Program-made: the position numbers and the translations under genes | The notes under the pieces: model-generated | Told to the model about the DNA's origin: nothing | Databases searched by the model: none | What the model saw: only the letters and a program-made list of their open reading frames with translations | From: Mesostigma viride | Taxonomy: Eukaryota > Streptophyta > Mesostigmatophyceae > Mesostigmatales > Mesostigmataceae | Assembly: GCA_009746045.1 (NCBI GenBank) | Contig: RPFO01000164.1 | Coordinates: 1,314,996-1,378,995 of the forward strand | Direction: 5' to 3' | Length of the DNA stretch: 64,000 nucleotides | Shown here: positions 1 through 11,969 of the stretch, one piece after another | Layout of the letters: each line of letters starts with the position of its first letter | How positions within the stretch are numbered: position 1 is the stretch's first letter

Positions 1-132
1 CATATACGCAGGAACATTGTCTGAAATACTAGTTGCTAACAAAGCGTAATTCATCTATTCAACGGCGTCTCTTTCTTTCTTGTTTTTCTTCTTTGTTGAA
101 TATGTATTGATCGTGTTTGTGGATCGCTGCAG

Positions 133-3100
133 GGCCTGGATGGCCGCATTGGCTTCACTGCGGTGATGATCGTGTACGTATCGTGGGCGGTGGCCAACGC
201 ACTGTCGGTGTTTGCCCGCGCGCTCTCCATCACGCTCGGCTGCCTCAAGGCGAGCAAGGGCCTGCACGCGGCCATGTTCCGCAACGTGCTGCGCCTGCCC
301 GTGCTCTTCTTCGACATCAACCCACAGGGCCGCATCCTCAACCGATTCTCGCGCGACACCGACGACATCGACTTCATCCTCCCATCCAACTGGATGCAGG
401 TGAGGAGCCATGTCAGCGGTGCAAATGAGGAGTGGCGATTGCTGTGTCAGCGGTGCATGCGAGGGCTGGAAGCTGCCCTCCCATACAACGTGGCACGCAT
501 TCCGTGCCATGGTCTGCATACTGTTGACGCAGTAGTTGGCCACTATAAATGTGCTGTTGACGCAGTAGTTGGCCACTATGACTGTGCTGTTGACGTAGTA
601 GTTGGACACTATAAATGTGCTGTTGACGCAGTAGCTGGCCACTATAAATGTGCTGTTGACGTAGAAGTTGGCCACTAGAAATGTGCTGTTGACGTAGTAG
701 CTGGCCACTATAAATGCGCTGTTGATGTAGTAGTTGGCCACTAAAAATGTGGGCGTTGCGAGGTACCAGCCCGCTCCCTCCCGGCCAGTGTTCCTTCAAA
801 ACCATCTCCAATTACTTAATTTCGATCCCTCTTCTTGTAAACGCACTCCCTCATTTCCCCCTCCCGGCCCCTCCCCCTTCCCGCCCTGCCCCTCCCCCCT
901 TGCAGGCCATCAACTGCGGTGCGCGGCTCATCGCCACGATCGCCCTCATCAGCTATGTGTTCCCATTCATGCTTCTCATCTTCGCGTTCCTCATCCCCAT
1001 CTACCTGGTCATCTACAAAGTCTACGTCGTCTCCTCGCGCGACACCGCGCGGCTGGACGCCGTCACCCGTTCCCCCATCTACGCCTCCTTCAGCGAGGCG
1101 CTCACGGGTACGGCGACCATCCGCGCATACGGCTACGGCCCGCGCCTCACACAGAAGAACGTGCACATGCTCAACAAGAACCACGAGGCGTTCTTCGCGT
1201 ACCAGACCGGCTCTCAGTGGCTCGCCTTCCGGCTCGAGGTGGGCGTTGCCTGGAGTTAGGTCTTTGGAGGTGAAGACGGGTTTAAGGTGGTTTAGCGCGC
1301 CTTCCGGCTCGAGGTGGGCGTTGCCTGGGGTTAGGTCTGTAGAGGTGACGGCGGGTCTTTGAGTCGTGGTTTGGCAAGGGGGGGACTGGGGGTGGAGACG
1401 AGAGCCTCGAGGAATTCCAAACGATCTTATCTGCGGGAACCGTATCCCAGCAAGCAATAGTCTGCAGACAGGCAGAAGTGCACACGTGTAGCAGGATTAA
1501 CCGGGTGGTCTGTACCAGGATTACTCAGGAATACCCCTGGGGATCGGTGCACGCCTTGCCGCCTGGGTCTCAGCATTTTATTGTACCGTTTTGCCCATAG
1601 GAGGCCGATCTACCGCACCTGTTCACTGCCCCCCTGTCGTCACTGACCTGTCTGCCTCCCCCAACCTTATATTTCCTGTCAATCCGTTCTCCTGCCCCCC
1701 CCTCCCGCCTTCCCCTGCTCCGCTTGTCCAGGTGATGGGTGCCAGCATGGTGTTCTGCACAGGCATATTCGCAGTCGTGTTCATGGACAAGCTGGCGGGG
1801 CGTGCGGGTCTTGTTGGCCTCGCGCTCGCTGAGGCACTCGACATCACACAGTTCCTTAAGGTGCGTCCGCGCTTGCTTTCTCCAGACGAGGCACCCCACT
1901 GCAATATTCTACTGAAGCATTTGACATCAGGCAGTTGCTCAAGGTGCTAGATCTAGGACATCCTGACCCTCTTCAGGGTCGCTCTCGCGAAGCCTAGTAA
2001 TCATGTGTATACTAGTAATCCTAGTGATCGTGTGTATACTAGTAAGCCTAGTAATCCTGTGTATACTAGTAAGCCTAGTAATCCTTGGTATTCTAGTAAG
2101 CCTAGTAATCCTGTAGCTCCTTCAGGAAGGCCCAGCATTGGGATATGCAGCTGAAGCACTCGACATCACGCACTTGCTCAAGGCAAAGTTGCTGATGGTG
2201 TGGAGTGCATGCCATGGGAATGTAGCGCAAAGGATCTGAAGGTGCTACGGGCACATTTTGTCACGCTGGGGCGCACTTCCTTCCAGGAAGACTCCGCTCC
2301 TAAAGGAGGGTACGATTTCTTGAGGCAATGCACAGCAAGGTAAGGTAGGGGCGCAGGTCCTCAAGGCGAGGCACAGCAAAGTAATCTAGGGGCAGAGGTC
2401 CTCAACGCACGGCCCTGCACTCCATGATCGAGGGTGCCGTTTCTCATGGCAAGGGACATCGCGGCAAGGTTGGGGCCCGCGGTTCCTTACAAATGTTCGA
2501 TTATCATATCCCTCCCCATGTGCCCATTCCTTTCGTTAATCTCCCTATTGGACACCCAATTTACATCCCTACCTCCTCCCATCCCCCCCTTATCCCGCAG
2601 CACCTGGTCCGCATTGCCGCCGATTTCGAGGCTTCGTTCCTTGTTCCGATCCCATATCTTTCTTACCGTGATCTGCCTTTTCCCTATCCCCTATTCCCTG
2701 TCTGCAGCACCTGGTCCGCATCGCTGCTGAAGTTGAGGCCAAGATGAACAGCGTTGAACGCGTGGTGGAGTACATCAAGGAGAAGCAGGAGGCGCCCGCC
2801 CGCTTTGACACCGACCCGGCGCCCGGCACCTGGCCGTCACAGGGCGCGCTGGTGATCCGGGACTTGGTGCTGCGGTATCGCCCAGAGCTGCCGCCGGCGC
2901 TGCGTGGGTTGACGCTCGAGGTGCAGCCAGGGGAGAAAGTGGGCGTGGTCGGGCGCACGGGCGCCGGTGAGCGACACGTTTGGCCACGTAGGCGCCAGAG
3001 TTAGGCATGGAGTGATGCATGGAGGCATGGAGGCGTGGAGGCATGGAGGGGTGGAGGCATAGGGATCGTTGGGAAGTGGGCCTCGGATTTAGGGTTAAGA

Positions 3101-5888
3101 GGGAGGTGGGGCCTGGGGGCGGATGATGCTTTCAAAGTGGGAATGAGGGGCAAAACGAATGTGGTTGAAAATCTTGTTTGGCGCGAATAAGGCGCATGAT
3201 AACCTGGGTTGCTGCTTCCGCTGTGGCGATGCATTGTGTGCACCGGTGGTTGCCTTGTAAAGTGCTGATCCCTCCCTCTTCTCTCACTGTGGCGCAAGGT
3301 TGTCGCATGAGCGTTGCTCCCAATCGCCAGCTTGCAGCGGCCATCATGCTTTAGCTTCTTGTTGTGCACAGGCCCGGGTACAGGCTAGGGGCAGGTTAGG
3401 GGCAGAAGACACTGAATAGTGCTCTCCTGCACTCAGCACGCATCACCTCCTGAGTCTGATATGGAGAGGGTGCGATGCGCATGCCCGTTGTAAGACCCCA
3501 GCTGGTTGGGAATCCTAAAGACACGGTGACAGCCGTCAGATATCAGAGATCGTTGCACAAGAACTCAGCCTATATTTTCATGATGCCAGTTCTGCTTGTC
3601 TGGATCCATTGTCTGGATCCCAACCCGAGCATCGCCACTCGCTCACCCCCTTAACGCGGCATTTTTCTTGCTGGGGTCCCTGGACTGGATGATGCCCCAC
3701 CCCCCTGCCCGGATGCTTCTGCCCCCCACAGGCAAGAGCAGCCTCATGCTGGCGCTCTTCCGCCTGGTGGAACCGGAGGAGGGCCAGCTGCTGCTGGACG
3801 GGGTGGACATCTCCAAAGTGGGGCTGACCACGCTGCGCTCGTCCATGTGCATCATCCCGCAGGACCCGGTGCGTGGTCGAGATGTGTATGGTCATAGTAC
3901 GTACGTGTAGCCTGTGTCGAGAATGACGGGTACCTATCTCCCAGGTAGGCGCGAACCCCTTCATTGCTGTGAGGTGTTGCAAAAGGGAGAGTTGATGCGC
4001 CAGCCGCCTAAATGAAGGGGAGACCCGCAGCAAGGACAAGGGAGATTGGCGGAAACAGCAGGTCCAGGAAAATTTGTGCCGCATTTTGTGTCCATTCTTG
4101 AGGGTCCACTATTGCCAAGGTCCATGTCGACTTCACTGTCCCCTATTTGCTTGGTCGGATGTAGTTTAGTAGGTCCCCAAGCGCTGAGCGAGTCTCCCAC
4201 AAAGCACCAACGAAATGTGTTTGGCTACGCATGTGTTTGGCTGGCTTTTGGCTAATGGGTATGAAGCTTGTACGACCCCCCAGGCTCTCGCTGACCTTTT
4301 GACAACCACCTCTCATCCCCCACCCCACCCCCACCCCACCCCCACCTCTCATCCCCACCCCACCCCCACCTCGCGTCCCCATCCCCATTCCACCTCTCAC
4401 CCCACCCCACCCGCCCCACCCTCAACATGTCGCGCCACCAGGTCATCTTCTCGGGCACCCTGCGCCGCAACCTGGACCCGTTCTCGCGCTACAGCGACGA
4501 GCAGGTATGGGAGGCGCTGCGCCTGTCCGGCATGGAGGACGTGGCTCAGCGCAGCGGCAAGGGCCTGGAGATGGACGTGAAGGAGGGCGGCAGCAACCTG
4601 AGCGTGGGCACGCGCCAGCTCGTCTGCCTGGGACGCGCACTCCTGCTGAAGCCACGGCTGCTGGTCATGGACGAGGCCACCGCGAGTGTGGACGTGGAGA
4701 CGGACGCGGCCATCCAGAAGTGCGTCGCGGCCAATTTCAAGGACGCGACGGTGCTCACGATCGCGCACCGACTGGTGAGTGGGCAATGAGATAGATTCGT
4801 GGTCACAGCTATGGTTTGAGCTGTTGACAGTACAGGCGCTGTGTTCACAATCCGCACTGCGTGTTGAGTGGTGGTGATAGAACAAGGTCCAACAGGAGCA
4901 GTGGGTGCACTGGCTGGTGAGCAAGAACATATGAATAGTGGGCGTACGGGCCAGCGCGTGGGCGCATGGTTGGGCGAATGAGCTGCTTCATAATGATCGG
5001 CTGAGAGTGGGGGCAGTTGATCAGTGGCCGCACCAGCTGGTGAGTGGGTGCGGTGGGACGGGGAGGGTCAGTGAGCGGGGAGGGGGGGAGTGAGAGGGTA
5101 GTGATATGTGAGCCTGTCATCGTTTGACAGAGTAGATTGTTACAGAATCATGGTTCTGGTTAATATTTTCCTAGGTCAAGCGATTGCGTCCGTCCTGGCA
5201 TTCGCCTCGCCTTGTCATGGAGGAGAGCCTGCCCGCTACCAGACTTGCACAGAGGGTGTCGCATGCTTGTGAGATATGAGGGGATGGTTGTTCGTTGCTG
5301 GACCAGTTGGCGCGCCACCGAACCGGGGCACTTGTTGCGGCCGGCTGCAAGGGCCCCCGGTGTTGCCTACCATAACATGACCCACTAATTCACAAACTCA
5401 CACTCACACTGACACGCGCTCTGCTAGCCATGGTGTGTGCCATGACCCACTCGCATCCCCAACCCCACCAGAACACGGTGATGGAGAGCGACCGCGTGTT
5501 GGTGCTCAGCTTTGGCAAGGTGGCAGAATTTGACACGCCGAGCGCGCTTCTGGCGGACGAGACCACCATCCTCTCCTCCATGGTGGCACAGACGGGGGTG
5601 GCCAACGCGCGCCACCTTCGCCGTGTAGCCGACGGCAAGCTCTCCGCGCGTGTGGGCATGGCAGAGGCGGAGTGGGCCATCGCGGGGACTGCTGCCGTCC
5701 TCATGGGGGGCGGCAAGCATAAAGGCGGCGCCGGTGCCAGGGGAGGATTGGCGAAGATTGCGATGGCAGCGGCGGGGATGCAAGGGGGCGCTACCGGCAA
5801 TGGGGGGGAGGAGGAGGCGGCGCGCGTTGATGGCGCTGCCTCGGGGGGGCAGTGGTCGGTGTCCCTGTGGCCGCAACACCAGGGGTGA
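133..5888 (+). CDS. ABCC/MRP-type ABC transporter, C-terminal half (5' end outside window)
   Basis: Exporter of the ABCC (MRP) class; these use ATP to move conjugates and organic anions across membranes. Seven exons: 133-399, 906-1238, 1732-1860, 2708-2966, 3732-3868, 4442-4774, 5472-5888 (TGA at 5886). All have AG/GT borders and matching phases, giving 624 visible residues. Exons 1-3 encode the second transmembrane domain, including the family motifs [17 protein letters not shown] and [19 protein letters not shown]. Exon 4 begins the second ATPase domain. Walker A (GRTGAGKSS) is split by intron 4. The Q-loop (IIPQDPVIFSGT), signature LSVGTRQL (family usually LSVGQRQL), Walker B ([12 protein letters not shown]) and H-loop (IAHRL) are all present, so the domain looks competent. 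After SMVAQTG there is a low-complexity Gly/Ala tail of about 100 residues. Substrate and membrane cannot be told. The first TMD and NBD must lie left of the window; bases 1-132 are intron. Confidence 0.93.
521..749. repeat. 33-bp minisatellite in ABCC intron
   Basis: About seven tandem copies of a 33-bp unit (core CTGTTGACGCAGTAGTTGG, then CCACTATAAATG) between the first and second visible exons of the transporter. Copies differ by a few substitutions. The short frames through it are repeat translations, not exons. Confidence 0.9.
1222..1357 (+). repeat. Tandem duplication of an exon end and its 5' splice site
   Basis: The end of the second visible ABCC exon plus the start of the next intron (CCTTCCGGCTCGAG/gtgggcgttgcctg) occurs twice, 75 bp apart. 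The first donor follows base 1238 and the second follows 1313. Reading on to the second donor meets an in-frame TAG at 1257-1259, so only the first donor gives a full-length product. Confidence 0.85.
1992..2112. repeat. 27-bp tandem repeat in ABCC intron
   Basis: Four to five imperfect copies of a 27-bp unit (CCTAGTAATCCTGTGTATAC plus TAGTAAG) in the long intron between the 1732-1860 and 2708-2966 exons. The same intron holds near-duplicates of the adjoining exon sequences (for example 1907-1945 and 2150-2180 resemble the end of exon 3, and 2598-2630 resembles the start of exon 4). This suggests local duplication of exon edges. Confidence 0.75.
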
Positions 5889-6600
5889 ATCAGGGAACCG
5901 TGGCCGAAGGAGAGGAGGTGGTGGTGCTGGAGGACGCAAAGGGGGTGGTGCTGGAGGAGAATGGGTTGCTACGGCCGGCAAGCGAGGGGGCCAGGACGAG
6001 AGACACGAACAGCAATGCGCCCAATTGGCAGGAAGGCGGTACGGGCACAACAGCCCTACAGATTAGCCCTTGCACGGGGCCTAATAATGTGTAAATGCGT
6101 GATGCAAAATTTGACAAATGGCCGGTTGACTGGGGCGGAAGGTGCAGTTTCCTTGCAAGCTTTGATTGAGCAAGTTTTCTATGGCAACTTTGCCAGGCAG
6201 CCGTTGATCAGGGGGGTGAGGTGTGACCATACTCACGACGTTGTGATGCTCCAAAGTCCAGCTGGGGGCTTGAGGCCAACTGCTACCTATGGCGGCCGCT
6301 TATAAGCGGGCCTGCGTGAATGATTTTAGCACGACAAGGTCAGGACTGGCGAAAAGCAGGCATACGGGTAAATGATTAACACATGGTCAATCGTAATGAC
6401 CATTGATTAGATACCATGTGTGCTCGGCCAATTCTGGGAAACAACGGTCGCGGCTAGCAAGTTTGATTATGACTAGTGTACAAAAGTTTTGCTATGTATG
6501 CACACGAGAGCGCACATTGGGAGAAAGCTCAGGCTGCACCACACATGGCGAGCTGCTATTCAAAGTTTGGCTTTATACATTTTGATTGCATGGTTTTCAA
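5889..6600. other. 3' flank of the transporter, no gene seen
   Basis: After the transporter stop the frame continues briefly as a Gly/Glu-rich open stretch to about 6090, but nothing supports translation. A TGTAA element, the poly(A) signal used in many green algae, lies near 6088. No other gene, RNA or repeat is recognised here. Confidence 0.5.
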
Positions 6601-6870
6601 TAATTAATTAAACACGTGCTCCCGTTAATTAGGGAGTCACGGAGCACCAGTATGCTTAATCTAATCCCTGAGTACGTGTGCATGGGCAGCTGGCCGGCAG
6701 AGCCCCCCCCCGTTCCCTCATGCCTCAGGCATGCCACTATGGGGCACGATCGGACCCGTCGAAATGATCCGGCATCCCCTCATGTGGCCAGGTGCAATAT
6801 GACCCGTGTGAGCATTGCATTAAACTATGTTGAGGTGAGCAAACAGGCAGTGCTAGGTAGGCGAGGCACA
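6601..6870 (-). mobile_element. LINE 3' end, copy 1 (minus orientation)
   Basis: Shares its order of blocks with copies at 27030, 27985 and 28387. Read on the minus strand it ends in a stem-loop (GTGCTCC / GGAGCAC at 6616-6647) followed by an AATT-rich tail at 6600-6612. The block GGTGCAATATGACCCGTGTG near 6790-6810 is also shared. It lies 3' of the pol-like remnant at 8280-8970 on the same strand, so both may belong to one 5'-truncated element. Confidence 0.7.
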
Positions 6871-6951
6871 TAGCTAGGCTGGCAGATATCTTAAATTGGC
6901 TGCTGGTTAGACTATGAGCACGCATGGCTTCGTTCAACCCTGCGTTGTAGT

Positions 6952-7292
6952 GCCCCCCCCGGGGATGGGCTGCTGCCATCTTCACCCTCCGCAACTATGC
7001 TGCTGGATGGGAGTGGACAATATTTAACCGGAGGCAGACGCCGCAGTACGTAGTTGCCGGTATCCGCCGCGGACCCCTCGCCCTTGTAAAGCATGACCCG
7101 GACCTGGCCGGCAGCGGTCTTACAACACATCGGCGGGGGGAGGCCATCTCCTAGAATCCGGTTGCAAACCCCCCGGAGGAAAGGCTCAAGCGCAGGCATC
7201 CGTTTACCACCTCCGGTGAAATATTGTCCACGCCCATGGCAGGGCATCATAGCAGAGGGTGGAGATGGCAGCAGCCCGTTCCCGGGGGGTCC
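6952..7292. repeat. Imperfect inverted repeat, arms about 85 bp
   Basis: Bases about 6952-7035 match the reverse complement of about 7200-7292. Shared blocks include GGGCTGCTGCCATCTTCACC and GTGGACAATATTTAACCGGA, with roughly 80-85% identity by eye. About 165 bp separate the arms, so the transcript or single strand could fold into a long hairpin. Its origin is unknown; it may be a foldback insertion inside LINE-derived sequence. Confidence 0.7.
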
Positions 7293-8279
7293 ACTCGTTG
7301 TGGGAGGCGTCCACCAGGGGGGCGGAGAGTGCAGTGGAACCAAGTAGGATCCGTTTCGCGGGTGGGCACCTGCGGGAGCTCAATAGGTCCACCACGGCTA
7401 GCCGCAGGGCGTGCAGCGGCAGCAGGGTCGAGTGGGGGGGGGGATCCAGGAGCCCGGGATACTTTGGCATGGGAGCTGAACCAAAGCTCAAGGCCGGTTT
7501 ATTGGGTGTGCCCGGGACATCAGCCCTTAATTTGCGTTTCCCGGCGTCCGGTGAGACGGTCGAGAGACGGCCATGCCGACTTGTGCGGCTGGATGGCGGC
7601 CGTGTCCACGGCAAATGATCTCTGCGGCAAGCATGTCTGTACCTCCTCCGCGTGTGCGTCAGTATATGCTTGAGTAAGCCGCTCATGGTATGGGTACAGG
7701 TCCTCCATGTGGCGGCGGGCCTGCCCGCCGTAGCGCTGGCCCAGCCAGGCGGCGACCACCCGGGCATCGCGCAGGTATAGCGGGGCTGGGTGGGCACGGC
7801 CGGTTGCTCAGGGAGCAGCTGAGAGCCAAGATCCATACATGGATCGCATGGACAGTTCCAAGGCAGGGTGGCGTGAGATCCAGGCCGCGTTCGGCATCCA
7901 GGTACATCAAAGGTTGCGCAGCCACGAAGGCGGACCTGATTGCGTTGCGGCACTAATCTCCTCCTCTGATCACTTAATCTCCCAGCCCCCGTGGACGGGG
8001 CGTAGGCAGGTCCGATCAGGCCGGGCGAAGGCGGGGGCGGCGGCGCTCGGTAGCCGACTGAAGATGTCTACAGGCGCAAGGTTGCGGTGACCGCCATGTG
8101 GTGATCCGATGTGACACTTGGCGGGTGGTCAGCATACGGGCATCCGATGACGGCAGAACGCCAGCACTTGCGCACAAGTATGTAGGCCAAGCAACACTCA
8201 CCAGCTTGCGGAGGACCATTCAGATGTATACCCAATTATAAGGCAGCTGCATGTAATTGAATGAAAAATTCTCTAGACC
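7293..8279 (-). other. GC-rich stretch, probably LINE-derived, no assignable gene
   Basis: Long partly open minus frames run through this stretch. One reads RYGGQARRHMEDLYPYHERL near 7690-7750, which looks like real protein but was not recognised. It sits between the pol-like remnant and the LINE 3' end on the same strand, so decayed LINE sequence is the likeliest reading. No intact ORF or conserved motif was identified. Confidence 0.35.
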
Positions 8280-8970
8280 GCATGCATGGGTCGCGACAAA
8301 GTCGGCCCGGGTGCGGCGAAAGAACACATCAGCCACGGTGCGAGTGAGGGCGAGTGACAGGCGCTGCCGCCAATACGAGGACCACGTGCGGGCAGACCAC
8401 GGGGCGGTCTGACCCTCGAGGTCGAGGCGGTCTTCACGGCGCTGGCAGCACTCGTGGAATAACTCCGCTGTCTTGGGGCCCATGGCCCCGAACTCCTCAA
8501 GGACAAAGGGGATGACCCGGTGGGGCCCCACATGGCCGTAGGAGGCAAACTTGTCGCGCTCAGCCACAGCGGCAGCAGCGCCGGCATCCACAGCCGCCCA
8601 GAGGATGTACGTGGCGACCGGAGAGCGGCCGAGCCACGGAGACATCGATGAGCAGGTGGCAACCCTGCCCGTCGTAGTCAGGCACGGTAATGTCGGGGCG
8701 GCACCTGGTTGGGTGAGTAGAGGGCGGCCCCATCCGCGTCCTCGCACTTGATGGTGGAGTGGGGAAAGACCGACCGAACCATGGCACACACCACCCGGAG
8801 GAGTGCGGTATGGAGATAGAGGAACCAGTTCTGGTTCTGCTGGCTGCACCCATGCACGCGATGTAGTGCGTCCCAGTAGTATCCAGAGCAAGCCCGCAGC
8901 TGCCGCAGGACGCACCCGCCGTGACGAGAGGTTGCGGGGCAAAGAGCTGGTGCCGGAGAGCGATGCAACC
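8280..8970 (-). pseudogene. Decayed non-LTR retrotransposon pol C-terminus
   Basis: Three minus-strand frames join into one recognisable segment. It runs from the block ending KCEDADGAALYSP, through PDITVPDYDGQGCHLLIDVSV, to AGAAAAVAERDKFASYG and HRVIPFVLEEFGAMGPKTAE. The PD...(about 14)...DVSV pattern, followed by an Ala-rich helix and a VPFxLExFG motif, is familiar from the C-terminal (possibly restriction-like endonuclease) region of algal and protist LINE polyproteins. The endonuclease assignment is inference. At least two frameshifts show it is dead. No reverse-transcriptase core is present, so the copy is 5'-truncated. The flank at 9010-9060 has an ATTG/AATC-rich stretch that may be another retroelement tail. 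Confidence 0.6.
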
Positions 8971-9068
8971 CTATATATACACAATTTGGGCGCCCTAGCT
9001 TCTCTCACTGCCGCAATATTGATGGTGAATTGATTGATTGATTCATTAATCATGCAATTGATTACCAC

Positions 9069-10320
9069 CTAACGACAACGTTGATGGCTACATTTCTTTA
9101 GCAGATCAACATGGTTTTCCAACACCAAAATGCAAAAGAACATGACGACGTCAGCAGTGCGAATTACAGCAAATTGCATCGCCTGCATAATCCCGGGCTC
9201 CCACTCATGACTGAAATTTTTTGGCGACTGGTTCCATACCAGTTACAAGTGGCCAGTTGCAGTGTTACCAGTGGCAGGTTGTTGCAGGGGTACTGGCGAC
9301 CCCGAACACTTGTTGATCTCCCCACAAATCCGACGCCGCGCCAAAGTGTCCGCGGCAAATCCGGGGTGAAATTGACGAAATTCGGTGCGCGCGGGAGATG
9401 TTGAGTGCAAATTCCATTGCGAAGGCTATGGTAGCGTGAAAATTTACTGTGCACGGATTACGAAGCCATTTTGTACCGGATTTCGCTTGTTCGATCGGAA
9501 TTAACGTAATGAAATTTATTCTGCAAAAAAAACGTCGGGAAACAGTTACTTTGTGTGTGTGTGTGCGAGGGCAAACACGCAGCAGTGGCCAGTTTCGCCC
9601 GCCGAGCTCAGCCACCCGTGCGTGTGCAAGGTAATGTCTAGCACAGATTAAGACGCACCTGGTGGGAGGGCACACTTTCGAACGATTCCTTATATCATTT
9701 CGAAGAAATTTAATGTTGGAATTCCCTTAATTTTGCGTTTCCATGTTGCACGCAATTTCCCCGTAAAAGTCAGAATTATAGGAGCGCTGACAGGGGCAAA
9801 AATGCATGTCGTGGATTGAATCGCTTTCACCCCATTTCTTGCAGCTTTATGACTTCCCTTGGGGGGTAAACATTGTCCGCTGCATGAACTGCGGGCGGGG
9901 CTAGCTGGCGATGTCTTAGGTGTGCCCGGGGTGCGGGAGAACCAACATCTACTGGTTTCTATCGTTGTAACCCGCTTTTTTATCGTCATTAACCGGCGTA
10001 TTCTAGTGGTTTAAGCGTCCGGCGACGGGCGAAAAGAACTCTTACCCTGCCGCCATGGCCTGAGGAGGCACTGCGACAAGGACTGGGGCGGGCGGGCAAA
10101 ATAAAACGCGACAGTGCCCGCACCCCGCCGGCGCACCCCGGCGAACAAGACAAAGCGCACAGTTACCCCCCTGGGCCCATCGCTGCCGTCGCGGGGCGGC
10201 ACGTTGGGGAGGCGGCTCCTTCTCCCTTTTCTGGTGTCTGTTGCATCATTTTGAACCCCTGACCGACGGAGGCATGTTAATGAACGAGTGGATGCATGCA
10301 TGAATGAACGGATGCATGAA
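9069..10320. other. Intergenic, no gene seen
   Basis: Mixed-composition sequence with only short, unconvincing frames on both strands. Splice-bounded exons with recognisable protein were looked for and none found. Confidence 0.4.
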
Positions 10321-10324
10321 TGAT

Positions 10325-10591
10325 GGGGGAGGGAGGGAGGGAGGGAGGGAGGGAGGGAGGGAGGGAGGGAGGAGGGAGGGAGGGAGGGAGGGAGGGAGGG
10401 AGGGAGGGAGGGAGGGAGGGAGGGAGGGAGGGAGGGAGGGAGGAGGGAGGGAGGGAGGGAGGGAGGGAGGGAGGGAGGGAGGGAGGGAGGGAGGGAGGGA
10501 GGGAGGAGGGAGGGAGGGAGGGAGGGAGGGAGGGAGGGAGGGAGGGAGGGAGGGAGGGAGGGAGGGAGGGAGGGAGGGAGGGAGGGAGGGA
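10325..10591. repeat. (GGGA)n microsatellite
   Basis: About 265 bp of GGGA units, with occasional GGA slips that change frame. It is the first of three abutting tetranucleotide arrays and can form G-quadruplexes on the + strand. Open frames of GREG type are artefacts of the repeat. Confidence 0.97.
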
Positions 10592-10604
10592 AGGCATGAC
10601 TGTG

Positions 10605-10752
<148 letters not shown>

Positions 10753-10761
10753 TGGTTATAT

Positions 10762-11818
10762 GGGTGGGTGGGTGGGTGGGTGGGTGGGTGGGTGGGTGGT
10801 GGTGGGTGGGTGGGTGGGTGGGTGGGTGGGTGGGTGGTGGGTGGTGGGTGGGTGGGTGGGTGGGTGGGTGGTGGGTGGGTGGGTGGGTGGGTGGGTGGGT
10901 GGGTGGGTGGGTGGGTGGTGGGTGGGTGGGTGGGTGGGTGGGTGGGTGGGTGGGTGGGTGGGTGGGTGGGTGGGTGGGTGGGTGGGTGGGTGGTGGGTGG
11001 GTGGGTGGGTGGGTGGGTGGGTGGGTGGGTGGGTGGGTGGGTGGGTGGGTGGGTGGGTGGGTGGGTGGGTGGCTGGGTGGGTGGGTGGCTGGGTGGGTGG
11101 GTGGCTGGGTGGGTGGGTGGGTGGGTGGGTGGGTGGGTGGGTGGGTGGGTGGGTGGTGGGTGGGTGGGTGGGTGGGTGGGTGGTGGGTGGGTGGGTGGTG
11201 GGTGGGTGGGTGGGTGGGTGGGTGGGTGGGTGGTGGGTGGGTGGGTGGGTGGGTGGGTGGGTGGGTGGGTGGGTGGGTGGGTGGGTGGTGGGTGGGTGGG
11301 TGGGTGGTGGGTGGGTGGGTGGGTGGGTGGGGGTGGGTGGTGGGTGGGTGGGTGGGTGGGTGGGTGGGTGGGTGGGTGGGTGGGTGGGTGGGTGGGTGGG
11401 TGGGTGGGTGGGTGGGTGGGTGGGTGGGTGGGTGGTGGGTGGGTGGGTGGTGGGTGGGTGGGTGGGTGGGTGGGTGGGTGGGTGGGTGGGTGGGTGGGTG
11501 GGTGGGTGGGTGGGTGGGTGGGTGGGTGGGTGGGTGGGTGGGTGGGTGGGTGGGTGGGTGGGTGGGTGGGTGGGTGGGTGGGTGGGTGGGTGGTGGGTGG
11601 GTGGGTGGGTGGGTGGGTGGGTGGGGTGGGTGGGTGGGTGGGTGGGTGGGTGGGTGGGTGGGTGGGTGGGTGGGTGGTGGGTGGGTGGGTGGGTGGGTGG
11701 GTGGGTGGTGGGTGGGTGGGTGGGTGGGTGGTGGGTGGGTGGGTGGGTGGGTGGGTGGGTGGGTGGGTGGGTGGGTGGGTGGTGGGTGGGTGGGTGGGTG
11801 GGTGGGTGGGTGGGTGGG
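10762..11818. repeat. (GGGT)n microsatellite, 1 kb
   Basis: About 1,057 bp of GGGT, broken by scattered GGT slips and three GGCT units at 11071-11107. It gives the long GGWVG (+) and PTHPP (-) open frames, which have no other support as genes. A second, shorter GGGT array sits at 31792-31974. Confidence 0.97.
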
Positions 11819-11969
11819 GAAGGTGTGCTTTTTATTATGAAGATTAGCTAAGTTACGTGTGTGTTGTTGATGTACATGTTGACGTTGTATCATGGGCGTG
11901 TGCCCCTAAGTCTGCCTTCCTGCAATATCACATAATATATCATCTAGATGTGTTGTTGGGAACCTGACT

